Positions 1-8,288 of a DNA stretch of 28,812 bases are shown here, piece by piece. The stretch is from contig DATKZB010000035.1 of assembly GCA_035528235.1 (NCBI GenBank), positions 1-28,812 of the forward strand, read 5' to 3'. The position numbers and the translations under genes were made by a program. This DNA is from DATKZB01 sp035528235. GTDB lineage: Bacteria; Planctomycetota; Phycisphaerae; FEN-1346. A model generated the notes under the pieces. It was not told where the DNA came from. It did no database searches and worked only from the letters and a program-made list of their open reading frames with translations. Each line of letters starts with the position of its first letter. The stretch's first letter is position 1.

Positions 1-25
1 GCCCGCGTGGGCGTGGCGGCGGAGA

Positions 26-72
26 GCCGGTCCGGAGCCCCTTCCGCTACGCTCCAGGGGCTCCGGACCGGC
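26..72. repeat. Perfect 16-bp inverted repeat (long hairpin)
   Basis: GCCGGTCCGGAGCCCC at 26-41 is the exact reverse complement of 57-72, with a 15-nt loop between. No T-tract follows on either strand, so it is not a classical intrinsic terminator for a gene inside the window. It could end a gene lying to the left, or be a dispersed intergenic palindrome. Confidence 0.85.
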
Positions 73-91
73 CCATAAACCCCATGAAAGT

Positions 92-134
92 GTAAACCAT
101 GTGCCCGGTCTAAAACGTAAAGGATGTGCCCGGT
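92..134. repeat. Two 18-bp direct repeats 25 bp apart, possible insertion-sequence end remnant
   Basis: The units at 92-109 and 117-134 share GTAAA, two variable bases and ATGTGCCCGGT. They differ only at those two bases (cc versus gg). Tandem transposase-binding sites of this size occur at the ends of IS481- and IS21-type elements, so a solo or decayed end is a reasonable guess. No transposase gene is visible next to them. The repeat is seen directly; the mobile-element reading is inference. Confidence 0.5.
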
Positions 135-256
135 TGCACAACCTGGCGCCCCCGTCGGGGACGATGGCAACATCGGCGTCTCTTGCACTCACGGCCGACG
201 CCCACCCACGGGGCGAGCCGCGCTTCACGCCTGCGGGGCACGCCGCCCAAAGGCGC

Positions 257-284
257 GTGACCGTGCGGCACGCCCTGATATAAT
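257..284 (+). promoter_or_regulatory. rarA promoter, GTGACC-N16-TATAAT
   Basis: A perfect -10 hexamer TATAAT (279-284) lies 16 bp after a GTGACC -35-like hexamer (257-262). The expected transcription start falls around 290-292, only a few bases before the rarA ATG at 294. This implies a leaderless or nearly leaderless mRNA. Confidence 0.7.
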
Positions 285-293
285 AGCGGCACG

Positions 294-1679
294 ATGGGGC
301 TTTTCAACGAGAGCGAGAGGCGGCAGGTCCGCGAGCAGGCGCCGCTGGCGGTGCGCATGCGGCCGCGGACGCCGGAGGAGTTCGTCGGCCAGGGGCATTT
401 CTTCGGCCCCGGCAAACTGCTGCGCCGCATGATCGACGCCGACCGCCTCCAGTCGGCCATCTTCTACGGGCCGCCCGGCACCGGCAAGACCAGCCTCGCC
501 GAGGTCATCGCGGGCCGCCTCAGCGCCGCCTTCGAGCAGATGAACGCCGCCATGGTCGGCGTCAAGGAGGTGCGGGAGGTGCTCGGGCGGGCCCGCGACC
601 GGCTGCTGACGACCCGGCAGCGGACGGTCCTCTTTCTGGACGAGGTCCACCGGTTCAACCGGGCCCAGCAGGACGTGTTGCTGCCCGACGTCGAGGACGG
701 CGTCGTCGTCCTCATCGGCGCGACGACCGAGAACCCGTTCTTCGCCCTGAACGCGCCGCTGGTGTCGCGGAGCCAGATCTTCCGGTTCGAGCCCCTCTCG
801 GAAGCCGATGTCCGCACGCTCCTTGGCCACGCGATGACCGACACCGAGCGCGGCCTCGGCCGGTATCGCCTGACGGTGACCGACGAGGCCCTCGACCACT
901 GGGCCAAGACGAGCGACGGCGACGCCCGGCGGGCCCTGGCGGCCCTGGAGGTGGCGGTGCTCAGCCAGGTCAAGAATCCGCTGGTGCCGCCCGAGGAGGC
1001 GGGACCCATCGCGGTCGACCTGGCGGTGGCCGAGGAGAGTATCCAGCAGAAGGCCCTCGTGTACGACGGCACCGGCGACGAGCATTACGACGCCGCCAGC
1101 GCCTTCATCAAGTCGATGCGCGGTAGCGACCCCGACGCGGCCCTGTACTGGATGGCCCGGATGCTGGAGGCCGGCGAGGACCCGCGGTTCGTCGCGCGGC
1201 GGGCGGTCATCTGCGCCGCCGAAGACGTCGGCAACGCCGACCCGGCCGCCCTCATGGTGGCGGTGGCGGCCATGCACGCCGCCGAGTTCGTCGGCATGCC
1301 CGAGGCCCGCATCCCCCTCGCGGAGGCCGTCACGTACATCGCCTGCGCCCCCAAGTCGAATGCCGCGTACCTGGCCATCGACAAGGCCATGGAGGACGTC
1401 CGCGAGAACCGGACCATCCCCGTGCCCAAGCACCTGAGGGACGCCCATTACGACGGTGCCAAGCGGTTCGGCCACGGCGAGGGATACAAGTACGCCCACA
1501 ACTTTGAGGGCGGGGTCGCGCCGCAGGACTACCTGGGCGTGGACAAGACCTACTACGAGCCGACCGACCACGGGCACGAGGCGAAACTCAAGAAACGCCT
1601 CCAGGAGTTCAAGCGCCTCCGCCGCGACGGCCCATCCGGCGGCGGTCCGGCGCCGCATGACGCGGGAGACGCCCCATGA
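294..1679 (+). CDS. rarA: Replication-associated recombination protein A (RarA/MgsA AAA+ ATPase)
   Basis: This is a 461-residue clamp-loader-like AAA+ ATPase of the RarA/Mgs1/WRNIP1 family, which acts at stalled or damaged replication forks in the cytoplasm. The N-terminus carries the family signature around residues 17-45 (PLAVRMRPRTPEEFVGQ). Walker A GPPGTGKT is at 59-66 and Walker B with sensor region LFLDEVHRFN at about 113-122. GATTEN follows as sensor 1. The C-terminal half holds the family tetramerisation region (AAEDVGNADP, LAEAVTYIA, PKSNAAY), and the length is normal. The ATG at 294 fits the family N-terminus, but it sits about 10 bp from a perfect TATAAT and has no Shine-Dalgarno sequence. 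The stop overlaps the next gene by 4 nt (ATGA). Identification is firm. Confidence 0.96.
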   Translation: MGLFNESERRQVREQAPLAVRMRPRTPEEFVGQGHFFGPGKLLRRMIDADRLQSAIFYGPPGTGKTSLAEVIAGRLSAAFEQMNAAMVGVKEVREVLGRARDRLLTTRQRTVLFLDEVHRFNRAQQDVLLPDVEDGVVVLIGATTENPFFALNAPLVSRSQIFRFEPLSEADVRTLLGHAMTDTERGLGRYRLTVTDEALDHWAKTSDGDARRALAALEVAVLSQVKNPLVPPEEAGPIAVDLAVAEESIQQKALVYDGTGDEHYDAASAFIKSMRGSDPDAALYWMARMLEAGEDPRFVARRAVICAAEDVGNADPAALMVAVAAMHAAEFVGMPEARIPLAEAVTYIACAPKSNAAYLAIDKAMEDVRENRTIPVPKHLRDAHYDGAKRFGHGEGYKYAHNFEGGVAPQDYLGVDKTYYEPTDHGHEAKLKKRLQEFKRLRRDGPSGGGPAPHDAGDAP

Positions 1680-2266
1680 CCGCCAACCCCTCGTCCTGGC
1701 AATCGAAACGCTGGACCGTCCTGGCATCGCTGGTCGTCGTGGCGGTCCTCTACGGCGTCGTGTGGTACCTGATGGGCGGGTGCGAGCCCAGCCCGGCGCC
1801 GCCGGCCGTCCCGGGCGAGGGCGCCGGGGCCGAGCCTTCCGTCGAGACCTCCAGCGGCGCCGTGCAGATGTTCAAGGCCATGCAAGACCCCAACGTGGTC
1901 GAACTGGCGTACCAGATCGCCTGTTTCCACGCCCACAAGAAACGGCTGCCGGCGTCGCTGGACGAGGTGCGGCAGCACACCGCCGCCTGGGGCGGCCAGC
2001 CGACGCCGACCGCCACCCGCCGGGGCATCCCCCTGACCTACCAGCCCCAGGCCGACCGGACGTACACCATCGTGGTCGAGGAGAAGGCCGGCCCCGCGGG
2101 CCAGGTCCGGGCCGTCCGGATACCCGCCGAGGTGCCCGTCGAGATGCCCATTGAAATGGAACCCGATGCCCTGCGGGTCTGGTGGGACCTGGAGTACCAG
2201 AAGCAACTGCTCGACCGGATGCGTCAGCGGCTGAAAGCGGTCGAGTCGCCGCCGCCGCCCGACTAA
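1676..2266 (+). CDS. Membrane-anchored protein with pseudopilin-like C-terminal domain, function unknown
   Basis: The gene encodes 196 residues. A single hydrophobic segment at about 14-33 follows a short basic N-terminus (N-in signal anchor). A Pro/Ala/Gly-rich linker runs from about 35 to 60, then a soluble domain. The stretch RLPASLDEV, followed about 30 residues later by LTYQPQADRTYTI, resembles the extracytoplasmic part of GspG-type pseudopilins ('LP.sL..L ... Y'). There is no prepilin cleavage motif (G/FTLVE), so it is not a processed pilin. The C-terminus is Glu-rich and ends in a proline run. It starts inside the rarA stop codon and is probably translated by coupling. I do not recognise a named family, and a link to DNA repair is not evident. 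Confidence 0.75.
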   Translation: MTANPSSWQSKRWTVLASLVVVAVLYGVVWYLMGGCEPSPAPPAVPGEGAGAEPSVETSSGAVQMFKAMQDPNVVELAYQIACFHAHKKRLPASLDEVRQHTAAWGGQPTPTATRRGIPLTYQPQADRTYTIVVEEKAGPAGQVRAVRIPAEVPVEMPIEMEPDALRVWWDLEYQKQLLDRMRQRLKAVESPPPPD

Positions 2267-2294
2267 TGCTACTTTCTCAACTCGTCGAGATTGT

Positions 2295-2371
2295 GCGCGG
2301 CGGGTCCCCGTACCCGCCGCGCTCGAGGGTCGGCTGCGGGTTGGCGCGGTGGGTACGGGGACCCACCGCGC
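2295..2371. terminator. Twin 11-bp-stem hairpins with mutually complementary loops between convergent genes
   Basis: Hairpin 1 has arms 2295-2305 and 2312-2322 with loop CCCCGT. Hairpin 2 has arms 2344-2354 and 2361-2371 with loop ACGGGG. The loops are exact complements. Hairpin 2 is the reverse complement of hairpin 1 apart from one compensated base pair (C-G to T-A) in the stem. They sit between the end of the membrane-anchored protein gene (+) and the end of trpA (-), as a bidirectional terminator or REP-like element would. No T-tract follows. Confidence 0.6.
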
Positions 2372-2426
2372 CCAAGTGCTGGTGTGAATGCGCAATCGTG
2401 AAACGCCGTAAGGTGGTGCGGCCCCG

Positions 2427-3232
2427 TCACGCCCGCAGCGGCGCCGCCAGTTCCTCGCACAGGTCGGCCACGGCGGTCGCGACGGTCTCCGGCGGCTCGG
2501 CGGCGTGGTCGGCGATGCGGTGGATGATGGCGCTGCCCACGATGGCCCCGTCGGCCACCCTGGCCACTGCCGCCACGTGCTCGGGCCGCGAAATGCCGAA
2601 CCCCACGCACACGGGCACCCGCGCCGCCGCCTTCACGCCCCGCACGTACTCGTCGAGGTGGGCGGGCAGCGCGGCACGTTCGCCCGTGATGCCCGTCACG
2701 CTGATGCAGTAGATGAACCCGGTGGCGCGGGCGAGAATCGTCTGGCGCCGCGCAGCCGTCGTGGTGGGTGCCACCAGGGGGATGTACACGAGGTCGTTGG
2801 CGGCCAAGGCCCGGCCGAGCGGCTCGGCCTCGTCGGCCGGCAGGTCGGGCACGATCATGCCGTCGATGCCGGCGGCCGCGGCCCGCGCCACAAACGCCTC
2901 CATCCCCGGCCGGTACACCAACGAGTACGAGACCATGAGGCAGATGGGCAGAGCGAGACCCTCGCCGCGCAGGTCGGCCACCATGTCCAGAATGGCCTGG
3001 GGCGTCACGCCGTTGCCCAGGGCCCGCTGGTAACTGGCCTGGATGGTGGGCCCGTCGGCAATCGGGTCCGAGAACGGCACGCCCAGTTCCACCAGGTCGG
3101 CCGCGCCGCGGGCCGCCAGGACACGCAGAACGGCGGCCGTCACGTCGAGGCTCGGGTCGCCCGCCGAGACGAACGGCATGAAGGCCTTGCGGCCATCGCG
3201 GCGGAGTCGGTCGAAGGTGGCGCCGACGCGGT

Positions 3233-3236
<4 letters not shown>
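2427..3236 (-). CDS. trpA: Tryptophan synthase alpha subunit
   Basis: TrpA cleaves indole-3-glycerol phosphate to indole and glyceraldehyde 3-phosphate and channels the indole to TrpB. The 269-residue product is a TIM barrel of normal length. FMPFVSAGDPS lies at about 19-29. The catalytic pair is visible as E50 in DLVELGVPFSDP and D61 in IADGP, equivalent to Glu49 and Asp60 of the Salmonella enzyme. The phosphate-binding loop GFGISRPEH and GSAIIHRI are near the C-terminus. The ATG overlaps the end of trpB by 4 nt, indicating translational coupling. No other trp genes are in the window, so the rest of the pathway must be elsewhere. Confidence 0.97.
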
Positions 3237-4444
<1,208 letters not shown>

Positions 4445-4476
4445 GGCACCTCCTTGCCGCGCCACACAAGCGGCCG

Positions 4477-4505
4477 ACTTTACCGCGAACGCCGACCCGG
4501 TTCAA
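4477..4505 (-). promoter_or_regulatory. trpBA promoter, TTGAAC-N17-TAAAGT
   Basis: On the minus strand the -35 TTGAAC (4500-4505) and -10 TAAAGT (4477-4482) are 17 bp apart. The predicted start near 4470 gives a leader of about 25 nt before the ATG at 4444. That leaves no room for a trp leader peptide or attenuator. Confidence 0.6.
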
Positions 4506-4545
4506 GCCGTAAGCGCGCCAAGAGGCCGGCGCACGGGCGAAAGGC

Positions 4546-4574
4546 TTGCAGTGCGGCCGCCGCGCGGCCAGAAT
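4546..4574 (+). promoter_or_regulatory. Weak candidate promoter for the glycosidase-like gene
   Basis: TTGCAG (4546-4551) and CAGAAT (4569-4574) are 17 bp apart. Each hexamer matches the consensus only partly, so this is the best local candidate and not a clear call. A divergent promoter serves trpBA just to the left. Confidence 0.3.
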
Positions 4575-4610
4575 AGCCGGACGTCACGCCAGACACAAAG
4601 GGACCCGACC

Positions 4611-6683
4611 ATGCAGAAAGCCATCCAGGCCGGCGACATCGTGCGAACGCAGTGGCCGGCGTCCATCCGGGACCACATCAACCTGTACCTGGGCAGCGGC
4701 CGGTGCGGGGCGTCGCTGGACGCGTACGGCCTCATGAACGCCCATTACCGGGGCCGGTTCGCCGAGAGTCCCACGCGGACCACCCTGATGCACGCCGACC
4801 ACTGGCACCGCGGCGACTGGGGCCTGGACTACTGGCTGCCGGTCGCGCGGCTGGTCTGGGCCGACGCGCCCCCTGCCCCGCCGCCGGAGTATCGGCAGCA
4901 CCTGACGCTGAGCGACGGCCGGCTCGTGACCGAGATGACTTGGCCGGGCCTGGCCCTGACCGTCACCAACACCTTCCACCCCGGGCGGCGCGACCTGTTG
5001 GCCGTCGAGGTCGGCTACGAGGCCTCGGCCCCGGGCGCCATGCCCGACCTGCTCCTGGTGCCCGAGACCGACCTGAAGACCCACTACGACCAGCACGTCA
5101 CCGGAACGGCCGAGGGCCTGGAACTCGACGCGGCCGGTGGCGCGTGGCGCTGCCGCGTCCGGATGGGCACCGCCAACTCGGTGGTCGCACTGCGGGTCGT
5201 CTCGGCGGCGGGCAAGGCCACGCTGGAGGCGGCGGCCGACGGGCTGCGGATCCGGTTCGCGGGCCCGCGCGGGCGGCACCTGCTGGTCATCGGCGTCGCG
5301 GGCGTGTCACGGCAGGCGGAACTCCAGGCCGAGATGGCCGCCGCGACCGACGCCGACCGTTTCGCCGCCGAGGCCGCCGAGGCGTGGCGCCGACGTTGGG
5401 GCGATGCATGCATCGAGGTGCCGGTGCCCGAGTACCAGGCCCTGTGGGCCCGGTCGCTGTTCTGGGTGCTCGCCAGTTACGCCCCGGACTCCCGGTCCCC
5501 CGCCCCGCCGCACGGCTGGTCGGGCGTGGGGTGGCCGTTTCATTTTCCGCAGGACGTCTCGTACATCCACCCGGCGCTGCTCAGGCTGGGGCACCTGGAC
5601 GTCGCCCGGGCGTGGGTCGATTTCTACCGCCGCGACCTCGAGACGATGCAGTCGTACACCCGCGACATCTACGAGGCCGAGGGGACGATGTGGGCGTGGG
5701 AGTACCCCATCGGGCCGGACTCGCGGCTGCTCCGCCACGGCACGCCCAACTGGTGCCAGTTCGAGATCCACAACGCGGCGTACCCGGCGCGGATGGCCCG
5801 GGAGGCGTCGCAGTATGCCCGCGACGAGGGCTGGACGCGCGAGGTGGCCTGGCCGGTGGTCCGCGAGTCGGCCCGGTTCTTCGGGTCCATCGTGCACCGC
5901 GAGACGGACGGCACGTGGGGCATCGCCATCGAGCCGTCGTTCGGCCAGGACGAGATGGGCGGCGAGAACGCCCGCAACTATCTCTGCGCCCTGTACGGTG
6001 CCGCCTATTCCCTGCGGACCGCCCTGGCCATGGCCGAGGAAGTGGGCGAAGACGAGCCAGCTCTTGCGCAGTGGCGCCGGATCCTGGCCGACGGCCTGGC
6101 CTTCGGCCGCCTCTGGGACGAGGCCGAGGGCGTCCTCATGACGTGCGAGGGCCAAGTCGGTACCGGACAGTTCGGCAAGGAGAAGCACCCCGTCCAACTC
6201 AACCCCCTCATCTTCCTGCCGCTGGGCGAGGCCGACGCCCACGTGCGGCGGGCCTATGAGCGGCGGTACGACCTGTGCAGCCGGGCCCACGAGCCGTTCT
6301 TCCACGGGTGGACGGGTGCGGCGTTCTGGTTGGCGGCCTCGCACCTGGGCGACGCCGCGGGCCTGACCCACGACCTGGCCCAGGCCCGGCCGGCGCGGTA
6401 CGTCGACCCGGCCTGGACCACGATTTACGAGACCTCTACGGCCATCCAGGCCCCGTTCTACGTGACGAGCCACGGCTTGGCCCTCCAGGCCCTGAACGAC
6501 GCCCTGGTATCGGATTACTGGGGCGAAACCCGCATCGGCGCGGCCTGCCCGGCCGAGTGGGGCGAGGTGCGATTTACGGGCCTGCGGACGGCCGACGGCC
6601 GGGTCCACAGCGGCCGCAAGACCGACGCCGGCTGGCAGGTGACGTCCGAAAACGGGCCATCGGGCGCCGCCGGAAGGTCCTGA
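4611..6683 (+). CDS. Cytoplasmic six-hairpin, (alpha/alpha)6-barrel glycosidase-like protein
   Basis: The product has 690 residues. An N-terminal beta-rich region (about 1-260) includes LTLSDGRLVTEMTW and TVTNTFHPGRRDLLAVEV. It is followed by an alpha/alpha barrel (about 270-660). The order resembles clan GH-L enzymes such as GH65: a beta-sandwich domain, then WPFHFPQDVSYIHPALL, then FEIHNAAYP, then a segment IEPSFGQDEMGG. This last aligns by eye with the 'GPDE' region that carries the GH65 catalytic acid, which would make E448 the candidate general acid. There is no signal peptide, so it should act in the cytoplasm, perhaps as a hydrolase or phosphorylase of an imported oligosaccharide. The ATG at 4611 has AAAGGGAC upstream. 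Upstream in-frame codons overlap the trpB promoter and are unlikely starts. The exact family and substrate are not determinable here. Confidence 0.75.
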   Translation: MQKAIQAGDIVRTQWPASIRDHINLYLGSGRCGASLDAYGLMNAHYRGRFAESPTRTTLMHADHWHRGDWGLDYWLPVARLVWADAPPAPPPEYRQHLTLSDGRLVTEMTWPGLALTVTNTFHPGRRDLLAVEVGYEASAPGAMPDLLLVPETDLKTHYDQHVTGTAEGLELDAAGGAWRCRVRMGTANSVVALRVVSAAGKATLEAAADGLRIRFAGPRGRHLLVIGVAGVSRQAELQAEMAAATDADRFAAEAAEAWRRRWGDACIEVPVPEYQALWARSLFWVLASYAPDSRSPAPPHGWSGVGWPFHFPQDVSYIHPALLRLGHLDVARAWVDFYRRDLETMQSYTRDIYEAEGTMWAWEYPIGPDSRLLRHGTPNWCQFEIHNAAYPARMAREASQYARDEGWTREVAWPVVRESARFFGSIVHRETDGTWGIAIEPSFGQDEMGGENARNYLCALYGAAYSLRTALAMAEEVGEDEPALAQWRRILADGLAFGRLWDEAEGVLMTCEGQVGTGQFGKEKHPVQLNPLIFLPLGEADAHVRRAYERRYDLCSRAHEPFFHGWTGAAFWLAASHLGDAAGLTHDLAQARPARYVDPAWTTIYETSTAIQAPFYVTSHGLALQALNDALVSDYWGETRIGAACPAEWGEVRFTGLRTADGRVHSGRKTDAGWQVTSENGPSGAAGRS

Positions 6684-6689
6684 ATGGCC

Positions 6690-6720
6690 GCCCCGGATGA
6701 GGCGTCTAACTGATCGGGGC
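6690..6720 (+). terminator. Possible hairpin terminator after the glycosidase-like gene
   Basis: GCCCCG-g-AT (6690-6698) pairs with ATCGGGGC (6713-6720). The stem is 8 bp with one bulged G and a 14-nt loop, starting 7 nt after the stop codon. No T-run follows, so it is only terminator-like. Confidence 0.35.
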
Positions 6721-6731
6721 AGGAATAGGGC

Positions 6732-6760
6732 TTGATTTGGCGTCCGATGCCCGCTAGACT
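6732..6760 (+). promoter_or_regulatory. rplU promoter, TTGATT-N17-TAGACT
   Basis: A -35 TTGATT (6732-6737) and a -10 TAGACT (6755-6760) are spaced 17 bp. The inferred start near 6767 gives a leader of about 35 nt before rplU, too short for an autogenous leader structure. Confidence 0.6.
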
Positions 6761-6801
6761 GCCCCCTTCTGTCGTATAACTACTAACGAGCGGAGAGCGG
6801 T

Positions 6802-7113
6802 ATGTACGCCATTATCGAAGACAGCGGGTCGCAGATGAAGGTCGAAGAGGGCCAGACCATCGAGATCGACTGCCGCGAGGCCCAGCCGGGAGACCACGTA
6901 ACGTTCGACCGGGTACTCCTGGTGGCCGACGACAAGGGCGTCCGGATCGGCAAGCCCATCGTCGAGGGGGCCAAGGTGACCGCCGAGGTGGTCGGCCCGT
7001 CGAAAGGCCCGAAACTGGAGGTCGTCAAGGTCCGCCGCCGCAAGAGTTCCCGCACACACACCGGGCACCGGCAGGGGTACCTGACCGTCCGCGTGACGTC
7101 GATCGAGGGCTGA
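6802..7113 (+). CDS. rplU: 50S ribosomal protein L21
   Basis: L21 binds 23S rRNA in the large ribosomal subunit. The 103-residue product has the normal length, beginning MYAIIEDSGSQMKVEEGQ. The conserved basic C-terminal signature VKVRRRKSSRTHTGHRQGY is at about 74-92. A short purine-rich stretch (GCGGAGAGCGG) precedes the ATG. In most bacteria rpmA (L27) follows immediately and often obg after that. Here the next gene is an unrelated exported repeat protein, so L21 is separated from its usual partner. The sequence looks intact and functional. Confidence 0.96.
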   Translation: MYAIIEDSGSQMKVEEGQTIEIDCREAQPGDHVTFDRVLLVADDKGVRIGKPIVEGAKVTAEVVGPSKGPKLEVVKVRRRKSSRTHTGHRQGYLTVRVTSIEG

Positions 7114-7140
7114 AAGGGCGCCACGGCCGCTTCTGTCCGG

Positions 7141-7168
7141 TTGCATGCGGGCCTTGCAGGTGTATAAT
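7141..7168 (+). promoter_or_regulatory. Strong promoter, TTGCAT-N16-TATAAT
   Basis: A -35 TTGCAT (7141-7146) and a perfect -10 TATAAT (7163-7168) are 16 bp apart. The start should fall near 7175, downstream of the longest in-frame TTG codon (7173). This supports translation from the ATG at 7221. The promoter also separates this gene from rplU. Confidence 0.7.
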
Positions 7169-7220
7169 GTAGTTGGCCGTGGGCGGCTGGACGAGGGGGA
7201 GCCGACACAAGGGGCTCTGC

Positions 7221-8216
7221 ATGCGAGCGCGATCCACCCAACCGGTCCTGAGTCTGGTGCTGGGCGCGGTCCTGCTGTGCGCGCCGGCGACGTACCTGGC
7301 GGCCGGAGAGCCGAAGGCCGAGCCGGACTCCGAACTCGTCGAACGCATCGAGACGCAACTCGAGTCGGTCGAAAGCCGCATGATATCCCTCCAGGAGCAG
7401 GAGTTCACGCTCACGATGCATATCATGCAGGCCCAGCAGAAGGCTCAGCAGGGCCTGAAGGAGCCCGGCAAGGCCGCCGAGCAGCTGGCCAACGGCGAGC
7501 GCGGCAAGGCACTCCTCGAGTACAAGGCCGTCATGATCTCGTGGGCCGGCCAACTCCAGGCGTTCGATGGGCGGCTGTTCCCGCTGCAGAAGACCGTGGC
7601 GGGGCTCCAGCGCGACCGCGACAAGGCCCCGGAGGTGCTGCGGGCCCGCATCGACGCCGTCGCCGGTCGCGTCGAAGGCAAACACCGGACGAACCTCGAG
7701 AAGATCGCCAACATGTACGAGCAGGTGGCCGAGTGGCGCGGCGCCCTGGGTATCTATCTCAAGATGTACAAGGACATACCCGAGGCCCGGCGGAAGACAG
7801 ACTGGGGCATGATCACCAAACTCGCCGACCTCTACGAGAAACTCGGCGACAACCGAAACGCCCTACTCCTCTATAAGGGTGTCCTCGACGCCAAGAAAGA
7901 GAAGGAACGCTTCAACGACAAGAACCTCTGCGACAAAATCGGCGGCCTGTACTCCAAGATGGGCGATTACCGCAGCGCCCTCGCCATCTACAAGGGGCAC
8001 TTCGAGACCATACCCAAGAAAGGCCGGTACAATGACCGGGACATCGGCGGCAAACTCGCCGACCTGTACGTCAAGACGGGCGACCCGAGAACCGCCCTCA
8101 CGCTCTACCGGTCCCTCTACGACGCCATCCCGCAGGACAAGAAGGACAGCGACGGCAAGGACATCCACGGCAAGATCAAGGAAATCGAGCGGCGGGGCAG
8201 CAAAAAAAAGCGGTAG
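7221..8216 (+). CDS. Exported TPR-like repeat protein, function unknown
   Basis: The product has 331 residues. A signal peptide (basic MRAR, hydrophobic core about 8-26, likely cleavage after AA before GEPKAEP) places it outside the cytoplasm. A Glu/Gln-rich helical region (about 35-140, probable coiled coil) follows. The C-terminal half is a solenoid of four consecutive repeats of 39-40 residues: IANMYEQ, LADLYEK, IGGLYSK and LADLYVK each begin a unit, and each contains a G-D/E-x-R-x-AL-x-Y core. This is a TPR-like pattern with a longer than normal (34) period. It ends in a Lys-rich tail. The ATG at 7221 has AAGGGG upstream. The upstream TTG start would precede the mRNA 5' end. Likely a scaffold or protein-binding factor in the periplasm; partner unknown. 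Confidence 0.8.
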   Translation: MRARSTQPVLSLVLGAVLLCAPATYLAAGEPKAEPDSELVERIETQLESVESRMISLQEQEFTLTMHIMQAQQKAQQGLKEPGKAAEQLANGERGKALLEYKAVMISWAGQLQAFDGRLFPLQKTVAGLQRDRDKAPEVLRARIDAVAGRVEGKHRTNLEKIANMYEQVAEWRGALGIYLKMYKDIPEARRKTDWGMITKLADLYEKLGDNRNALLLYKGVLDAKKEKERFNDKNLCDKIGGLYSKMGDYRSALAIYKGHFETIPKKGRYNDRDIGGKLADLYVKTGDPRTALTLYRSLYDAIPQDKKDSDGKDIHGKIKEIERRGSKKKR

Positions 8217-8259
8217 CCGGCGCCGGACCGCACGAACGAGGTGGTGTCACGCCAGAGCC

Positions 8260-8288
8260 GGAGCCGCCCGCGCGGCTCCTTGTCGTTT
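8260..8288 (+). terminator. Intrinsic terminator of the TPR-like repeat gene
   Basis: GGAGCCG (8260-8266), a 6-nt loop and CGGCTCC (8273-8279) are followed by TTGTCGTTT on the plus strand. It lies about 44 nt after the stop, between this gene and the converging GspE-like gene. The stem may also act on minus-strand transcripts, but without a T-tract. Confidence 0.6.

Noticed and set aside
225..1727. Open frame of 500 codons antisense to rarA
   Set aside because: The plus strand encodes an unmistakable RarA. In GC-rich DNA the antisense frame stays open because of third-position G/C, and its product has Arg/Gly/Val-rich low-complexity composition.
4450..4500. trp attenuator or leader peptide
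   Set aside because: The predicted leader is only about 25 nt, with no Trp-codon peptide and no alternative hairpins.
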